From IMG/VR virus record IMGVR_UViG_3300037493_000253, positions 1 to 35,441 of that record: a stretch of 35,441 nucleotides of DNA. One strand, given 5' to 3'. Position 1 is the first letter of the stretch; each line of letters opens with the position of its first letter. The stretch is from a virus. Positions 1 through 7,091 of the stretch are shown here, one piece after another. The position numbers were made by a program, and so were the translations under genes. The notes beneath the pieces were generated by a model. It was given only the letters and a program-made list of their open reading frames with translations. It was not told the DNA's origin and did not search any database.

Positions 1-69
1 CCAAGTGTCGCCAGATGCGCCAACTTCCGGTTTAGTTAAGGCGAAATTGGTGGTTGTTGTATCTGCCAT
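1..69 (-). CDS. Duplicate 5' end of tail-collar fibre gene (partial)
   Basis: This is the first 23 codons of the gene at 34649-35350, read leftward from an ATG at 67-69 and cut by the start of the window. It is part of the terminal repeat and not a second gene. On the circle it joins the copy at 35282-35350. Confidence 0.9.
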   Translation of the reverse strand, partial: MADTTTTNFALTKPEVGASGDTW

Positions 70-160
70 CTATCTTGCCCTTATGCGGCCCAAGTTGCCG
101 GGGCAACTGTCTGGGGTGTCCATGTCTCATTGTGTGCGGCCTGCGGCGTCCATGTCTCAC
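1..160. repeat. Left copy of 160-bp terminal direct repeat
   Basis: Bases 1-160 match 35282-35441 with one difference, A at 34 versus G at 35315. The repeat contains the start of the tail-collar gene and the end of the repeat-rich gene at 81-605, so it lies inside coding DNA. This fits an assembly overlap of a circular or circularly permuted genome better than a physical terminal repeat, though the latter is not excluded. The mismatch is a synonymous threonine codon change (ACT versus ACC). Confidence 0.95.
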
Positions 161-605
161 CCTGTGCGGCGTCATCTTCCCATTTTTTGCGTGCCAATGC
201 AACAAATGTGAGAACGCTGGAAGATTGAGCCGAAACTAGGGCTATGCGGTTTGCGTTTGCCGATACTTGGCTTTGCGACAACATGCTGCCGCCGATTAGA
301 TAAATCGCCAGCGCCGTTGCTGATGTTGACGATGTGACCGCAATGTCGCCGGACGCCAACTGGATGCGATTGGCGCTGGCCGTAGCTGCCGACGTTATGG
401 GCAGATTGGCTGCGGCAAGTCTGATCGGCGTTGCGGATACGCTGGCTGCTGATGTTACAGTAACCAGCGCGGTTGGTTGCTGTATGCGTTCCGTGCTGGC
501 CGATACCGCCGAAGATACGGATGCAGCCGCCGAGGCGATCTTGGCATCACCCTCGGCGTATCCTTCAATCCAGTATTCAGGTTCGACGTAATACGGCGCG
601 GGCAT
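81..605 (-). CDS. Repeat-rich virion or tail-associated protein, unknown function
   Basis: A 174-residue protein dominated by Ala, Ser, Thr and Val. After a short aromatic N-terminus (PYYVEPEYWIEGYAEG), residues 25-135 hold about five imperfect repeats of roughly 23 residues, each with a core like S-A-x-R-I-x-L-A/P followed by V-T-S-A. This looks like a regular beta-type fibrous stretch. The C-terminus holds near-identical TWTPQ units (GETWTPQ, NETWTPQ) and a related ATWA end. The AGGA ribosome site lies 9 bases before the ATG. It is the last gene before the tail-collar fibre on the circular map, so a fibre accessory or head-decoration role is likely. No database family was recognised. Confidence 0.6.
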   Translation of the reverse strand: MPAPYYVEPEYWIEGYAEGDAKIASAAASVSSAVSASTERIQQPTALVTVTSAASVSATPIRLAAANLPITSAATASANRIQLASGDIAVTSSTSATALAIYLIGGSMLSQSQVSANANRIALVSAQSSSVLTFVALARKKWEDDAAQGETWTPQAAHNETWTPQTVAPATWAA

Positions 606-631
606 GGCTCATTCCTAAAGTTAAGTAATAT

Positions 632-928
632 TTACCACGGAACGCCGTTAAGTGTGACTGGATTTTTCTGGGCTTCAATCTGCTGTGCCAGCGAGGCTTC
701 CGTTGCATCCTTATCAACTGACCCCCATACCCATGCCAGCACATCTTCCTGCGTCAGTTGGTCGTAGGGTTTAAAGTCTGGTGCGCTTGCGTCAGGTGTA
801 AACCCTGCGCTGCCATAAGCCGATGCGGAATGATCTCCGTCAACCGCCTCAACACGCCAGTGAGCGACAGTGACGCCGCCGTTGGCAGCGTTGCGGTCCA
901 TTTGACCGATGCTCCAAGTAGTTGTCAT
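632..928 (-). CDS. Hypothetical tail-region protein (DUF7936-like)
   Basis: A 98-residue acidic, tryptophan-containing protein that opens MTTTWSIGQMDRNAANGGV and has a C-terminal part rich in Asp/Glu and Ala. The middle (HWRVEAVDGDHSASAYGSAGF) resembles small proteins beside tail-fibre genes in aquatic phages, which I recall as the DUF7936 group. The ATG at 926-928 is preferred over an in-frame TTG two codons upstream because AGGA lies 9 bases before it. It sits between the S74-type fibre and the repeat protein, so a fibre-assembly or attachment role is inferred. Confidence 0.6.
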   Translation of the reverse strand: MTTTWSIGQMDRNAANGGVTVAHWRVEAVDGDHSASAYGSAGFTPDASAPDFKPYDQLTQEDVLAWVWGSVDKDATEASLAQQIEAQKNPVTLNGVPW

Positions 929-948
929 TCGCAATATCCTTTCTGGGC

Positions 949-2616
949 TTATGCCTCTAGTGCGGCGATGCGGGCGGTTAGGGCGGTGATGATGGCTTGC
1001 TGTTCTTGCATACCTTTTGTCAGGGCTGCAATAACTGCGCGGTCGTAGAAGCCGTAGTAGCCATCGTTGCCCATAGGTGCGGCAGACGGGATGATGTCCT
1101 TAGCTTCATTAGCGAAGAAGCCAAGTTCAACGGCAGCGTCATCGCCACGCTTCTCAATATCGTCCAGCCATTTGTAGGCCACAGGACGAAGTTGCATGAT
1201 CTCCGCAAGACCAGCGATAGATGCTTCTGGCACTTCTTGCTTTAGGCGGCTGTCGGATGTTGCGGCTAGGATACCAGTAGCACCAGCCGTAACTGTGCGT
1301 GAACCTGTTCCACCTAAAGATGAAACAAGAACAGTGGTGCTGTTAAGTTTAATTTGCCCTGCTGAAGTGCAAGCAATTACCCCATATTCTGATGAAGCAG
1401 CCGCATCAGTAAATTGGATTGCAGCCGCACCAGCAGTAGCGTTTGCCCGAAGCCGCACAGCATAACCTATGCCAGCCGTTGTGTCTGAAGAAGCTATATC
1501 CAGTTTGTATGCCAATGAGGAAGTTGCGCCAATCGCCACAACGCCAGAGGAGTCAATACGCATACGTTCTGTGGCAGAAGTTGCAAACCGCATATAGTTG
1601 CTTGTGTGGTCGTAAGAAACATAGCCAGCATTATCTACAGTATCGGCAAACCTAAGTTCAGCAATTCCTGTAGCAGATGCCCTGATGATTGAAGCTGTAA
1701 ACGCAGCAGACGTATCTCCGATGTCAAGCTTTGCCTGTGGCGAAGTCGTGCCAATCCCCACGTTGCCGCCAAAATATGACGTGCCACCTGTGGTCTGCAA
1801 CTGGAGTTGTTGAACGCCAACCGCAGTTTGAAAAGCATTGATGGCGCTTGCGCCGCCACTGGTCACCCCCACTGTGAAGTATGTTGTTCCATTTCGTACA
1901 TGGAAAATGTCAGTGGCGCTTGTGCCGACAACATCAAGTTTAGATCCTGGCGAACTCGTGCCAATCCCCACGTTGCCAGTGGAGTCGATACGCATACGTT
2001 CTGTATTAACAGAAGCTGCACCAGTTGGGCGTGTGGAAAAAGTGAGCAAACCACTAACATCGCCAACGCCCGTAAATGTTTCTACCCGCCCTCGCATTTC
2101 ACCTGTAGCAATAAAATCTGAACCATCGTATGCACTAAAGGCAATTTGTCCAGTGAAATCATTACTACTAACTGCAACTTTAGAAGCGGTTGTTCCTCTA
2201 GCTTTTCTAAAGTTAAAAGTAGGCGATCCATTATTAGTAGATGATCTAATCAAATTAATAACTGATGTAGTATCTCCATCCATCAAAATCTGCGCCGCTG
2301 TAGAACTATACAGATTTAATAGAGCAGTTGGCGTAACTCCAATCCCCACTTGTCCGCTGCTATCCACACGCAAACGCTCAACGCCAGCCGTAGACACAGC
2401 CACAGTATCCGCAGCGGGGAAGAATAGGCCAGCGTTGAGGTCGCCAGTGTGGGCAATGGATGGCAAGGCGGCTGTGCCATCTGCAAAAGATGCTTGGCCC
2501 GTGAAGGCGGGAGACGCCAATTCAGCCTTGTCTGTGTTCAAGTTTGTGAAATTAGCGTCCACCTCAACGTGCGTGAGTGGACTACCTTTTCCCGCCCGTG
2601 TGACTATTGTTGCCAT
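949..2616 (-). CDS. Tail fibre/spike with C-terminal S74 self-cleaving chaperone domain
   Basis: A 555-residue trimeric-fibre candidate. The N-terminus (TRAGKGSPLTHVEVDANFTNLNTDKAEL) is the short motif that anchors many phage fibres. The middle contains repeated units of the type ERMRIDSSGxVGIGTxxPxxKLDI, typical of beta-structured fibre stalks. The last ~105 residues start with SDSRLKQEV and form a peptidase S74 intramolecular chaperone. In that family the domain assists trimerisation and then cuts itself off near the conserved Ser of SDxRLK, with a catalytic Lys nearby. A terminal coiled coil (MQEQQAIITALTARIAALEA) fits trimer formation. It is probably a main host-recognition protein. The part around 2080-2350 is AT-richer than its surroundings. 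Confidence 0.9.
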   Translation of the reverse strand: MATIVTRAGKGSPLTHVEVDANFTNLNTDKAELASPAFTGQASFADGTAALPSIAHTGDLNAGLFFPAADTVAVSTAGVERLRVDSSGQVGIGVTPTALLNLYSSTAAQILMDGDTTSVINLIRSSTNNGSPTFNFRKARGTTASKVAVSSNDFTGQIAFSAYDGSDFIATGEMRGRVETFTGVGDVSGLLTFSTRPTGAASVNTERMRIDSTGNVGIGTSSPGSKLDVVGTSATDIFHVRNGTTYFTVGVTSGGASAINAFQTAVGVQQLQLQTTGGTSYFGGNVGIGTTSPQAKLDIGDTSAAFTASIIRASATGIAELRFADTVDNAGYVSYDHTSNYMRFATSATERMRIDSSGVVAIGATSSLAYKLDIASSDTTAGIGYAVRLRANATAGAAAIQFTDAAASSEYGVIACTSAGQIKLNSTTVLVSSLGGTGSRTVTAGATGILAATSDSRLKQEVPEASIAGLAEIMQLRPVAYKWLDDIEKRGDDAAVELGFFANEAKDIIPSAAPMGNDGYYGFYDRAVIAALTKGMQEQQAIITALTARIAALEA

Positions 2617-2623
2617 GTCAGGA

Positions 2624-3004
2624 TCAATCCAGCGTGATGTCTAGGTCGCCAGCAGGAATGCGCAGAACGTCGCCAGACGCAATCGTCTTGGCCGCCGTCA
2701 GCGTCGCGTATGCCAGCATGTTGCCGGTGGTCAGCGCATCAAACACCGCGATGTGCGTGATCGTGCCCCAGCTTGCCGTTGCCGTCGGCCATTCAACCGC
2801 AGCCGAATTGGTTGCCAAATCGCCGGTGACAGTAAAAGTTACCGCCATGCGAACGTAGGAACCGCCGCTAACCTCGGTTCCACCGCCAGCCTCACCGGGG
2901 GCAGCCGTGAACAAGCCGATATACCAAGCCGTTGGACGGGTCGGAGAACCTGTCGTAAACAGCCATTGCAGCGTGCGGGTTTCTGCGTCGTTAGTGAAAC
3001 TCAT
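2624..3004 (-). CDS. Phage tail fibre-associated protein
   Basis: A 126-residue protein beginning MSFTNDAETRTLQWLFTTGS. The pattern (P-T-x-W-Y-I-G-L-F-T-A-A-P-G-E-x-G-G-G-T-E-V, then Y-x-R, then a beta-rich C-terminus with TAAKTIASGDVLRIPAG) matches the small 'phage tail fibre protein' family often beside fibres. I chose the ATG at 3002-3004; an in-frame ATG four codons earlier is possible but has a weaker ribosome site. It lies between the neck adaptor and the large fibre, so it may connect them or form a baseplate-like element. Confidence 0.65.
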   Translation of the reverse strand: MSFTNDAETRTLQWLFTTGSPTRPTAWYIGLFTAAPGEAGGGTEVSGGSYVRMAVTFTVTGDLATNSAAVEWPTATASWGTITHIAVFDALTTGNMLAYATLTAAKTIASGDVLRIPAGDLDITLD

Positions 3005-3037
3005 GTCTGTCACCATCCGTTTGGTTTGTGAAGTGCG

Positions 3038-3664
3038 TCAAGGTGCGCCTCGTTTGGTTTTCATGACTAGCCCAGATCCGCCGTATTTTGCATCAGCCGA
3101 CGTGGCGTTCAAGTTATCCATCGCGGCCTTATACAATCCGTCCCAGACCGCAATCTTCGCGTCATCTTTCAGATACGGAGCCGTGTGGACCAAGGCCCCA
3201 TACAGGTATGCGTCAGGTGCTTCCGTCAACAGCCAGTTTGTCGTATTGCTGACCGACAAAGCTGCCACGCGGCCATAATACACCAATGACGCATTATATA
3301 CTACGTCAGGCGTCGGATATAATTCCAAGCCGCCGGCGGTCAGCGCGTAGTGCGTAGGTTTACCCGTCTGGTCATAGTTGTCGGCGCGAAGCTGCAACAT
3401 CTGCGCCGTGCTGATCGGCTCAACCGGGCTGGTTGACCCATCCAAAATCTGCAAGCGGATCGGACGCAGGTAGTCGGCGGGGATGGCACTGTATTGCGTA
3501 TCGAGTTGAGCCGTGCTGCGTTTCTCTTGCCGGAAGTGACGCAGGTCGCGGTCAATGCGGCTTTCGGCCAACCGAATGAACGTAGGCAGAACCGACGTTA
3601 AATCGTCTCGGTTAAGCGTGTCTGCCATCGCAGTCTGCAATTCGGCGTATGTGGCTAGGGTCAT
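3038..3664 (-). CDS. Head-tail adaptor protein (SU10/P22 gp4-like)
   Basis: A 208-residue, mostly helical protein. The start (MTLATYAELQTAMADTLNRDDLTSVLPTFIRLAESRIDRDLR) and the later YYGRVAALSVSNTTNWLLTEAPDAYLYGALVHTAPYLKDD are characteristic of podovirus neck adaptors, which form a dodecameric ring under the portal and join it to the tail. Its ATG overlaps the upstream stop by four bases (ATGA), so translation is probably coupled. The C-terminus is basic (MKTKRGAP). Family assignment rests on motif recognition. Confidence 0.8.
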   Translation of the reverse strand: MTLATYAELQTAMADTLNRDDLTSVLPTFIRLAESRIDRDLRHFRQEKRSTAQLDTQYSAIPADYLRPIRLQILDGSTSPVEPISTAQMLQLRADNYDQTGKPTHYALTAGGLELYPTPDVVYNASLVYYGRVAALSVSNTTNWLLTEAPDAYLYGALVHTAPYLKDDAKIAVWDGLYKAAMDNLNATSADAKYGGSGLVMKTKRGAP

Positions 3665-4047
3665 TCGTCCTCACCCTCGTAATCCTTGCGTTCCCATGCC
3701 TGACAGGCCCGCAGGTTGTGGCAGATAAAGTCAAACTTGTGGCAATAGCCGCGACCGCCGCCGTCCGCGTCCAACTGGTTGAACGGGATTTTCTCCATGG
3801 CACGCATCATCTCAGGCGTATTCTCAAAGTAGTCGCAATTGGCGCACAACTGCCGACGTGCTTCCTGCGACGAGATACCCCAGATCTCGGCCAAGCTATC
3901 CCAGTAATCAGGGTTAGCACCGGGCTTCGGGCTGGCCTTGTCCGGGCCGAGATGCCAGTTGTCGACGACACGCTGCAAGTTAACCTTGTTTTCGGACGTG
4001 CTGACAATCTCCGGCGTGATCATGCGGCCCATGGTTTCCTTATCCAT
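3661..4047 (-). CDS. Cysteine-rich hypothetical protein
   Basis: A 128-residue protein with a cysteine cluster in its second half: LCANCDYF near residues 72-79, then GYCHKFDFICHNLRACQAW near 105-123. The spacing (CxxC ... C-x6-C-x5-C) suggests a metal-binding knuckle, possibly zinc or iron-sulphur. The N-terminus carries MGRMITPEIVSTSENKVNLQRV. Start and upstream stop overlap as TGATG, so I used the ATG at 4045-4047 and not the GTG one codon earlier. Position between the adaptor gene and a small basic protein suggests a virion-assembly job. No function is claimed. Confidence 0.7.
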   Translation of the reverse strand: MDKETMGRMITPEIVSTSENKVNLQRVVDNWHLGPDKASPKPGANPDYWDSLAEIWGISSQEARRQLCANCDYFENTPEMMRAMEKIPFNQLDADGGGRGYCHKFDFICHNLRACQAWERKDYEGEDE

Positions 4048-4229
4048 CACATCTTGCCCTTCTTAGCCTTGCCGGCCTGTGCCAGCGCGATGGCGACGGC
4101 CTGCTTGCGGCTGGTAACCGTGGCGGCCTTCTTCGGCCCCTTGGGGTCGACGCCGGCGTGCAGCGTGCCAGCCTTGTATTCACCCATAACCTTGGCGATC
4201 TTGGCTGCGGCTTTAGTTGGCTTTTTCAT
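4047..4229 (-). CDS. Small basic protein, DUF6496-like
   Basis: A 60-residue Lys/Ala-rich protein: KKPTKAAAKIAKVMGEYKAG, then a G-x-D-P-K-G-P-K-K turn and TSRKQAVAIALAQAGKAKKG. This layout (basic helix, 'KAGTLH', 'SRKQAVAIALAQAGK') matches DUF6496-type small phage proteins. The high charge suggests nucleic-acid or capsid-interior binding. It overlaps the upstream stop as ATGA and the downstream gene as TGATG, so it is embedded in a coupled string of virion genes. Confidence 0.75.
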   Translation of the reverse strand: MKKPTKAAAKIAKVMGEYKAGTLHAGVDPKGPKKAATVTSRKQAVAIALAQAGKAKKGKM

Positions 4230-5641
4230 TCGCGGTTCTCCCGTGCATACTGGTCAGACAATAACCCATAAGCGAGCGGCGAGATAGCCACCCCGGCAGA
4301 TAGGTTGCGAAGATGTGAAAACATAGGGTCAAAGCGGGCAAAGCGGGAGCGAACCTGATTGGGAGCAAGCCTCACATCCACTGTTGCCGGCGTATCAAGC
4401 TGCCGCAAATAATCTAAACGCATGGCCTCAATTTCTGCCGGAGAATACCCAGCACGCTTGAATTGTTGGGAGTCAAAACCCGGCCCAATGTCCAAAACAT
4501 CTTTAAACCTAACGCCGCTGCGTCCTTCCTTTACAGCAGCAGCCTCAATGCTTCGCGTGCTTTGAAGCGCGTTCGGGTCAAGCCAAGATGCTACTGCCGG
4601 ATCGTCAATTGCCTGTATTGGGATTTGGCTCCACAAGCGCCCGCCAGCATCAACCGGCGTAGTGCTTAACTTGCTTCGCAAAAGCAAAGGATAAGTTTGT
4701 GCATCCGTTATGCCGCGTGCATATGTGCTGGCTAATGTTGGGTTATCAGCAGTAAATACGTTTCCTTGAAATCCACCAATGTCTTGGTTGGTTCCGTGAT
4801 ACCAATCCTCTTTTGGAAACCCAATGTCGCCCGCCCGCGCCATCCGGCTTGCCTTATCCATAGGCAGTGGCGTGTAGTTATACATATACTGCGGATCGGC
4901 AGCATTCATCATGCTTTCGGTCACTGCGTCAACATTGCCGGTGGCACGCAGTTCAAGGATGTTCTTGGCGATGGCCTCGGCTTCGTTGCGTGGGGCGGGC
5001 AAAGTGTCGCCCAACAGGTTAGCAAGGTTTGACCCCATCACCGGCACAGGCCCGCGTTGGTTGGCACGTTCGGCGACGGTGCGGGCGATGGATTTAGCTG
5101 TATCCTTTGCCGCCGCTGATGTTGGCGACCAACCCAGCAAGCCCTCCATCAAAGCCATGGCTGCAGGCGTGCCAGCGCGGGCTGCAGCAGCCACAGGAGC
5201 GGCAACACCAGCAACCCCTGACAGCATGTCGCCCAACGCAGATACACGGTCCCAGCCGGCCGTATCGGGGGCTAACATGCGACGAGACGCATCCATCGAC
5301 TGCCCGATACCCTCGACGGGGTTCAACATCTGATTGATATTGCCCAGCCCCGTCAGCATGCGGTCAAGTTCAGGGAAACCTGTGGCAGAGCCTTGGTCTT
5401 CTGGCTGCGACGCCAACAGGCCGCTGCTTGGCATATCATACGGTTGCGCTGGCTTCCAATCCGCACCAGCTTCAGCCGGTGGCGGCGCGGCATACAATGC
5501 CTCGCCCGTTGCCTGATCGTATTCCATGCCGGGGTTCATGTAACGCATAACGTCGGCCAGAACAGCCTCGTCGCCGTCAGGATACAGCACCATGGCGACG
5601 CCATCGCGCTGAAATATCTTTGCGTCGTATGTCTCAGCCAT
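4226..5641 (-). CDS. Polyvalent-type protein with ADP-ribosyltransferase-like domain
   Basis: A 471-residue protein. The first ~100 residues are acidic and Pro-rich, followed by an Ala/Gly-rich helical stretch (residues ~105-180, MLSGVAGVAAPVAAAARAG). The C-terminal half looks like the ART domain of phage polyvalent proteins: WYHGTNQDI at ~280-288, VFTADNPTLASTYA at ~295-308, then a strand ending DVRLAPNQVRSRFARFDP. The usual catalytic Glu before the last strand seems to be replaced by Asp, so activity is uncertain. In characterised relatives such proteins ride in the virion and act in the new host. The ATG at 5639-5641 has GAAGGA 7 bases upstream; an earlier in-frame start is less likely. 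Confidence 0.65.
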   Translation of the reverse strand: MAETYDAKIFQRDGVAMVLYPDGDEAVLADVMRYMNPGMEYDQATGEALYAAPPPAEAGADWKPAQPYDMPSSGLLASQPEDQGSATGFPELDRMLTGLGNINQMLNPVEGIGQSMDASRRMLAPDTAGWDRVSALGDMLSGVAGVAAPVAAAARAGTPAAMALMEGLLGWSPTSAAAKDTAKSIARTVAERANQRGPVPVMGSNLANLLGDTLPAPRNEAEAIAKNILELRATGNVDAVTESMMNAADPQYMYNYTPLPMDKASRMARAGDIGFPKEDWYHGTNQDIGGFQGNVFTADNPTLASTYARGITDAQTYPLLLRSKLSTTPVDAGGRLWSQIPIQAIDDPAVASWLDPNALQSTRSIEAAAVKEGRSGVRFKDVLDIGPGFDSQQFKRAGYSPAEIEAMRLDYLRQLDTPATVDVRLAPNQVRSRFARFDPMFSHLRNLSAGVAISPLAYGLLSDQYARENRE

Positions 5642-5655
5642 GGACCATTCCTTCG

Positions 5656-5684
5656 TTGCGTTTGCCTTTACGCACAGATATAAT
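5656..5684 (+). promoter_or_regulatory. Candidate sigma70-type promoter for the lone + strand gene
   Basis: TTGCGT at 5656-5661, 17 bases, then a perfect TATAAT at 5679-5684. It points rightward, against the surrounding leftward genes, and lies just ahead of a good ribosome site and the ORF at 5713. The -35 is only half-matched. Confidence 0.5.
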
Positions 5685-5712
5685 GATAGCATACAAACAG
5701 GGAGATGACGAT

Positions 5713-5898
5713 ATGGCCTTGACGTTTGCCGATGCGCAGGATCTGCGTGAGAAAATGACGCTCGCCGTGTGGCGCAAGTCTGACTTCAACCAGCAACTTG
5801 CCGAAGAGTTTGATGCCAACATTTGCCTTGCCCTAGACCTTGATGACGATGCAGGCTTCCCGCCGTTCCTGTTTGAAGCGCAGGCAATGCGCGGTTAA
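5713..5898 (+). CDS. Small acidic protein encoded opposite to its neighbours
   Basis: A 61-residue acidic protein (MALTFADAQDLREKMTLAVW ... DLDDDAGFPPFLFEAQAMRG) with no recognised family. GGAG lies 8 bases before the ATG and a TATAAT promoter lies upstream, which decides the start over the longer frame. It fits exactly between two leftward genes: the promoter starts just beyond the start codon of the ART-like gene, and its stop shares bases with the stop of the gene at 5895-7091. That tight fit supports it being real. As the only rightward gene among the virion genes, it may be an independently expressed accessory gene. A partner or inhibitor role for the flanking polyvalent-like proteins is speculation. 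Confidence 0.6.
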   Translation: MALTFADAQDLREKMTLAVWRKSDFNQQLAEEFDANICLALDLDDDAGFPPFLFEAQAMRG

Positions 5899-7091
5899 GG
5901 TATCAAGCCAAGTTCGCGTGCAAATTTAACAGCGGCTTCATATTCGTCACCCATCTGTTGCGTGACAGGCTGCATGGGCCGCTGTCTGCTCAATGCATAA
6001 CTTTTGTTTGCCTCGGTTAACGGCATTCCGCGCTTGTCTACCTGAGTGCCATAACCAGCATAAGCATCAGGGAAAAGCACGCCTTGATGTTGCGGAAGCG
6101 CAAGGCGACCCATGTATTCGCCAGCCAATTGTGCAGCAAAGTCTGAATGTGGAACCTTTGGGTTAGCAATAACTGCACCTTCGCCAGCGCCAAGTTTAGC
6201 AACACCGTATCCACCGTAACCCGGCGCTGACAAGCGTTGGCTTGGAGCAGTCAAAGCGTATCGCGCCGCGCCGGCTGGATCTGTATTGATCCCAAGTGCG
6301 GCAGCATTTTCGCTACCGACAAATCGAATAAATGCTTTACGTTCATCTGGCGTTGCCGCTTTTAAAAATTGATCAAGTTCGTCAGACATCAAACCGGGCA
6401 TTGTCGGAACCCTATTGCGCATCTCAGCATCAAACGCCTTTGCCACCGACTTCTTTGGCTCAGTCTGCTGCAATAGATCGGCAGCGACACGCGATGTCGT
6501 TCCTTGAAAATCAAGTGCACTCGGTGGCATGGTTAGAGGCACAAGGTGCAATTTCTTGCCCTTTTGAGCAACTTCATCCGACAATCTAGCGTAAGCAGAA
6601 ATCACACCTTTGTCGGATGCAGTCATAGCACCCTCGGCCTGAGCCGCTGGCCCACGCATAAATCCAAAACCTCCGGGCATTTCATACCCGCGTTGCAGGT
6701 TAACATCACCAACGCCTAGCAATGTCTCGCCAGCGTTCATGCGATCCCAATATGTTGGGATTATGTAATCGCCTACAATGTCAGACAACGAAAATGTTTT
6801 CTCAGGCAACAACGGCTGGTTCGACGTAACCGTGCGGGGGCCGTAGCTTTCGACCGGGCGCGACAGTTTCACATCCGAATAACCAATCGGATCCAGTAGA
6901 CCCTTGGTTACCTTCGTCGTCGGGATCTTGGGGATGTTGATAACTTCGCCGGCCTTCAAGGTTGTTGCCGTGGCAGGCTTTGCCAACTTCTTAGCCGCAG
7001 CGGCCGCCGCCTTTACATCAGCAGCAGCCAACGGCTTAGACGACGCGCCAAGGATAAGTTGGATGATCTCATCCATGCCACGTCCGGCCAT
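5895..7091 (-). CDS. Polyvalent-like virion protein of unknown function
   Basis: A 398-residue protein beginning with an Ala/Lys-rich helical segment (residues ~20-45). The centre (SLSDIVGDYIIPTYWDRMNAG ... LLGVGDVNLQRGYEMPGGFGFMRG, residues ~100-150) resembles a segment I recall from large phage polyvalent proteins: a 'GD ... G..L..pV...GG..fmr' pattern. The C-terminal part has Gly/Tyr-rich turns (APGYGGYGVAKLGAGEGAVIA). Start and the terminase stop overlap as TGATG. With the next leftward gene it may represent a polyvalent protein divided in two. Function is unknown; ejection into the host with DNA is inferred. Confidence 0.6.
   Translation of the reverse strand: MAGRGMDEIIQLILGASSKPLAAADVKAAAAAAKKLAKPATATTLKAGEVINIPKIPTTKVTKGLLDPIGYSDVKLSRPVESYGPRTVTSNQPLLPEKTFSLSDIVGDYIIPTYWDRMNAGETLLGVGDVNLQRGYEMPGGFGFMRGPAAQAEGAMTASDKGVISAYARLSDEVAQKGKKLHLVPLTMPPSALDFQGTTSRVAADLLQQTEPKKSVAKAFDAEMRNRVPTMPGLMSDELDQFLKAATPDERKAFIRFVGSENAAALGINTDPAGAARYALTAPSQRLSAPGYGGYGVAKLGAGEGAVIANPKVPHSDFAAQLAGEYMGRLALPQHQGVLFPDAYAGYGTQVDKRGMPLTEANKSYALSRQRPMQPVTQQMGDEYEAAVKFARELGLIP

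Noticed and set aside
1-160. T7-style physical terminal repeat of 160 bp
   Set aside because: The length coincides with that of T7, but the repeat lies within two coding regions and its copies differ at one base. A circular assembly overlap explains it better.
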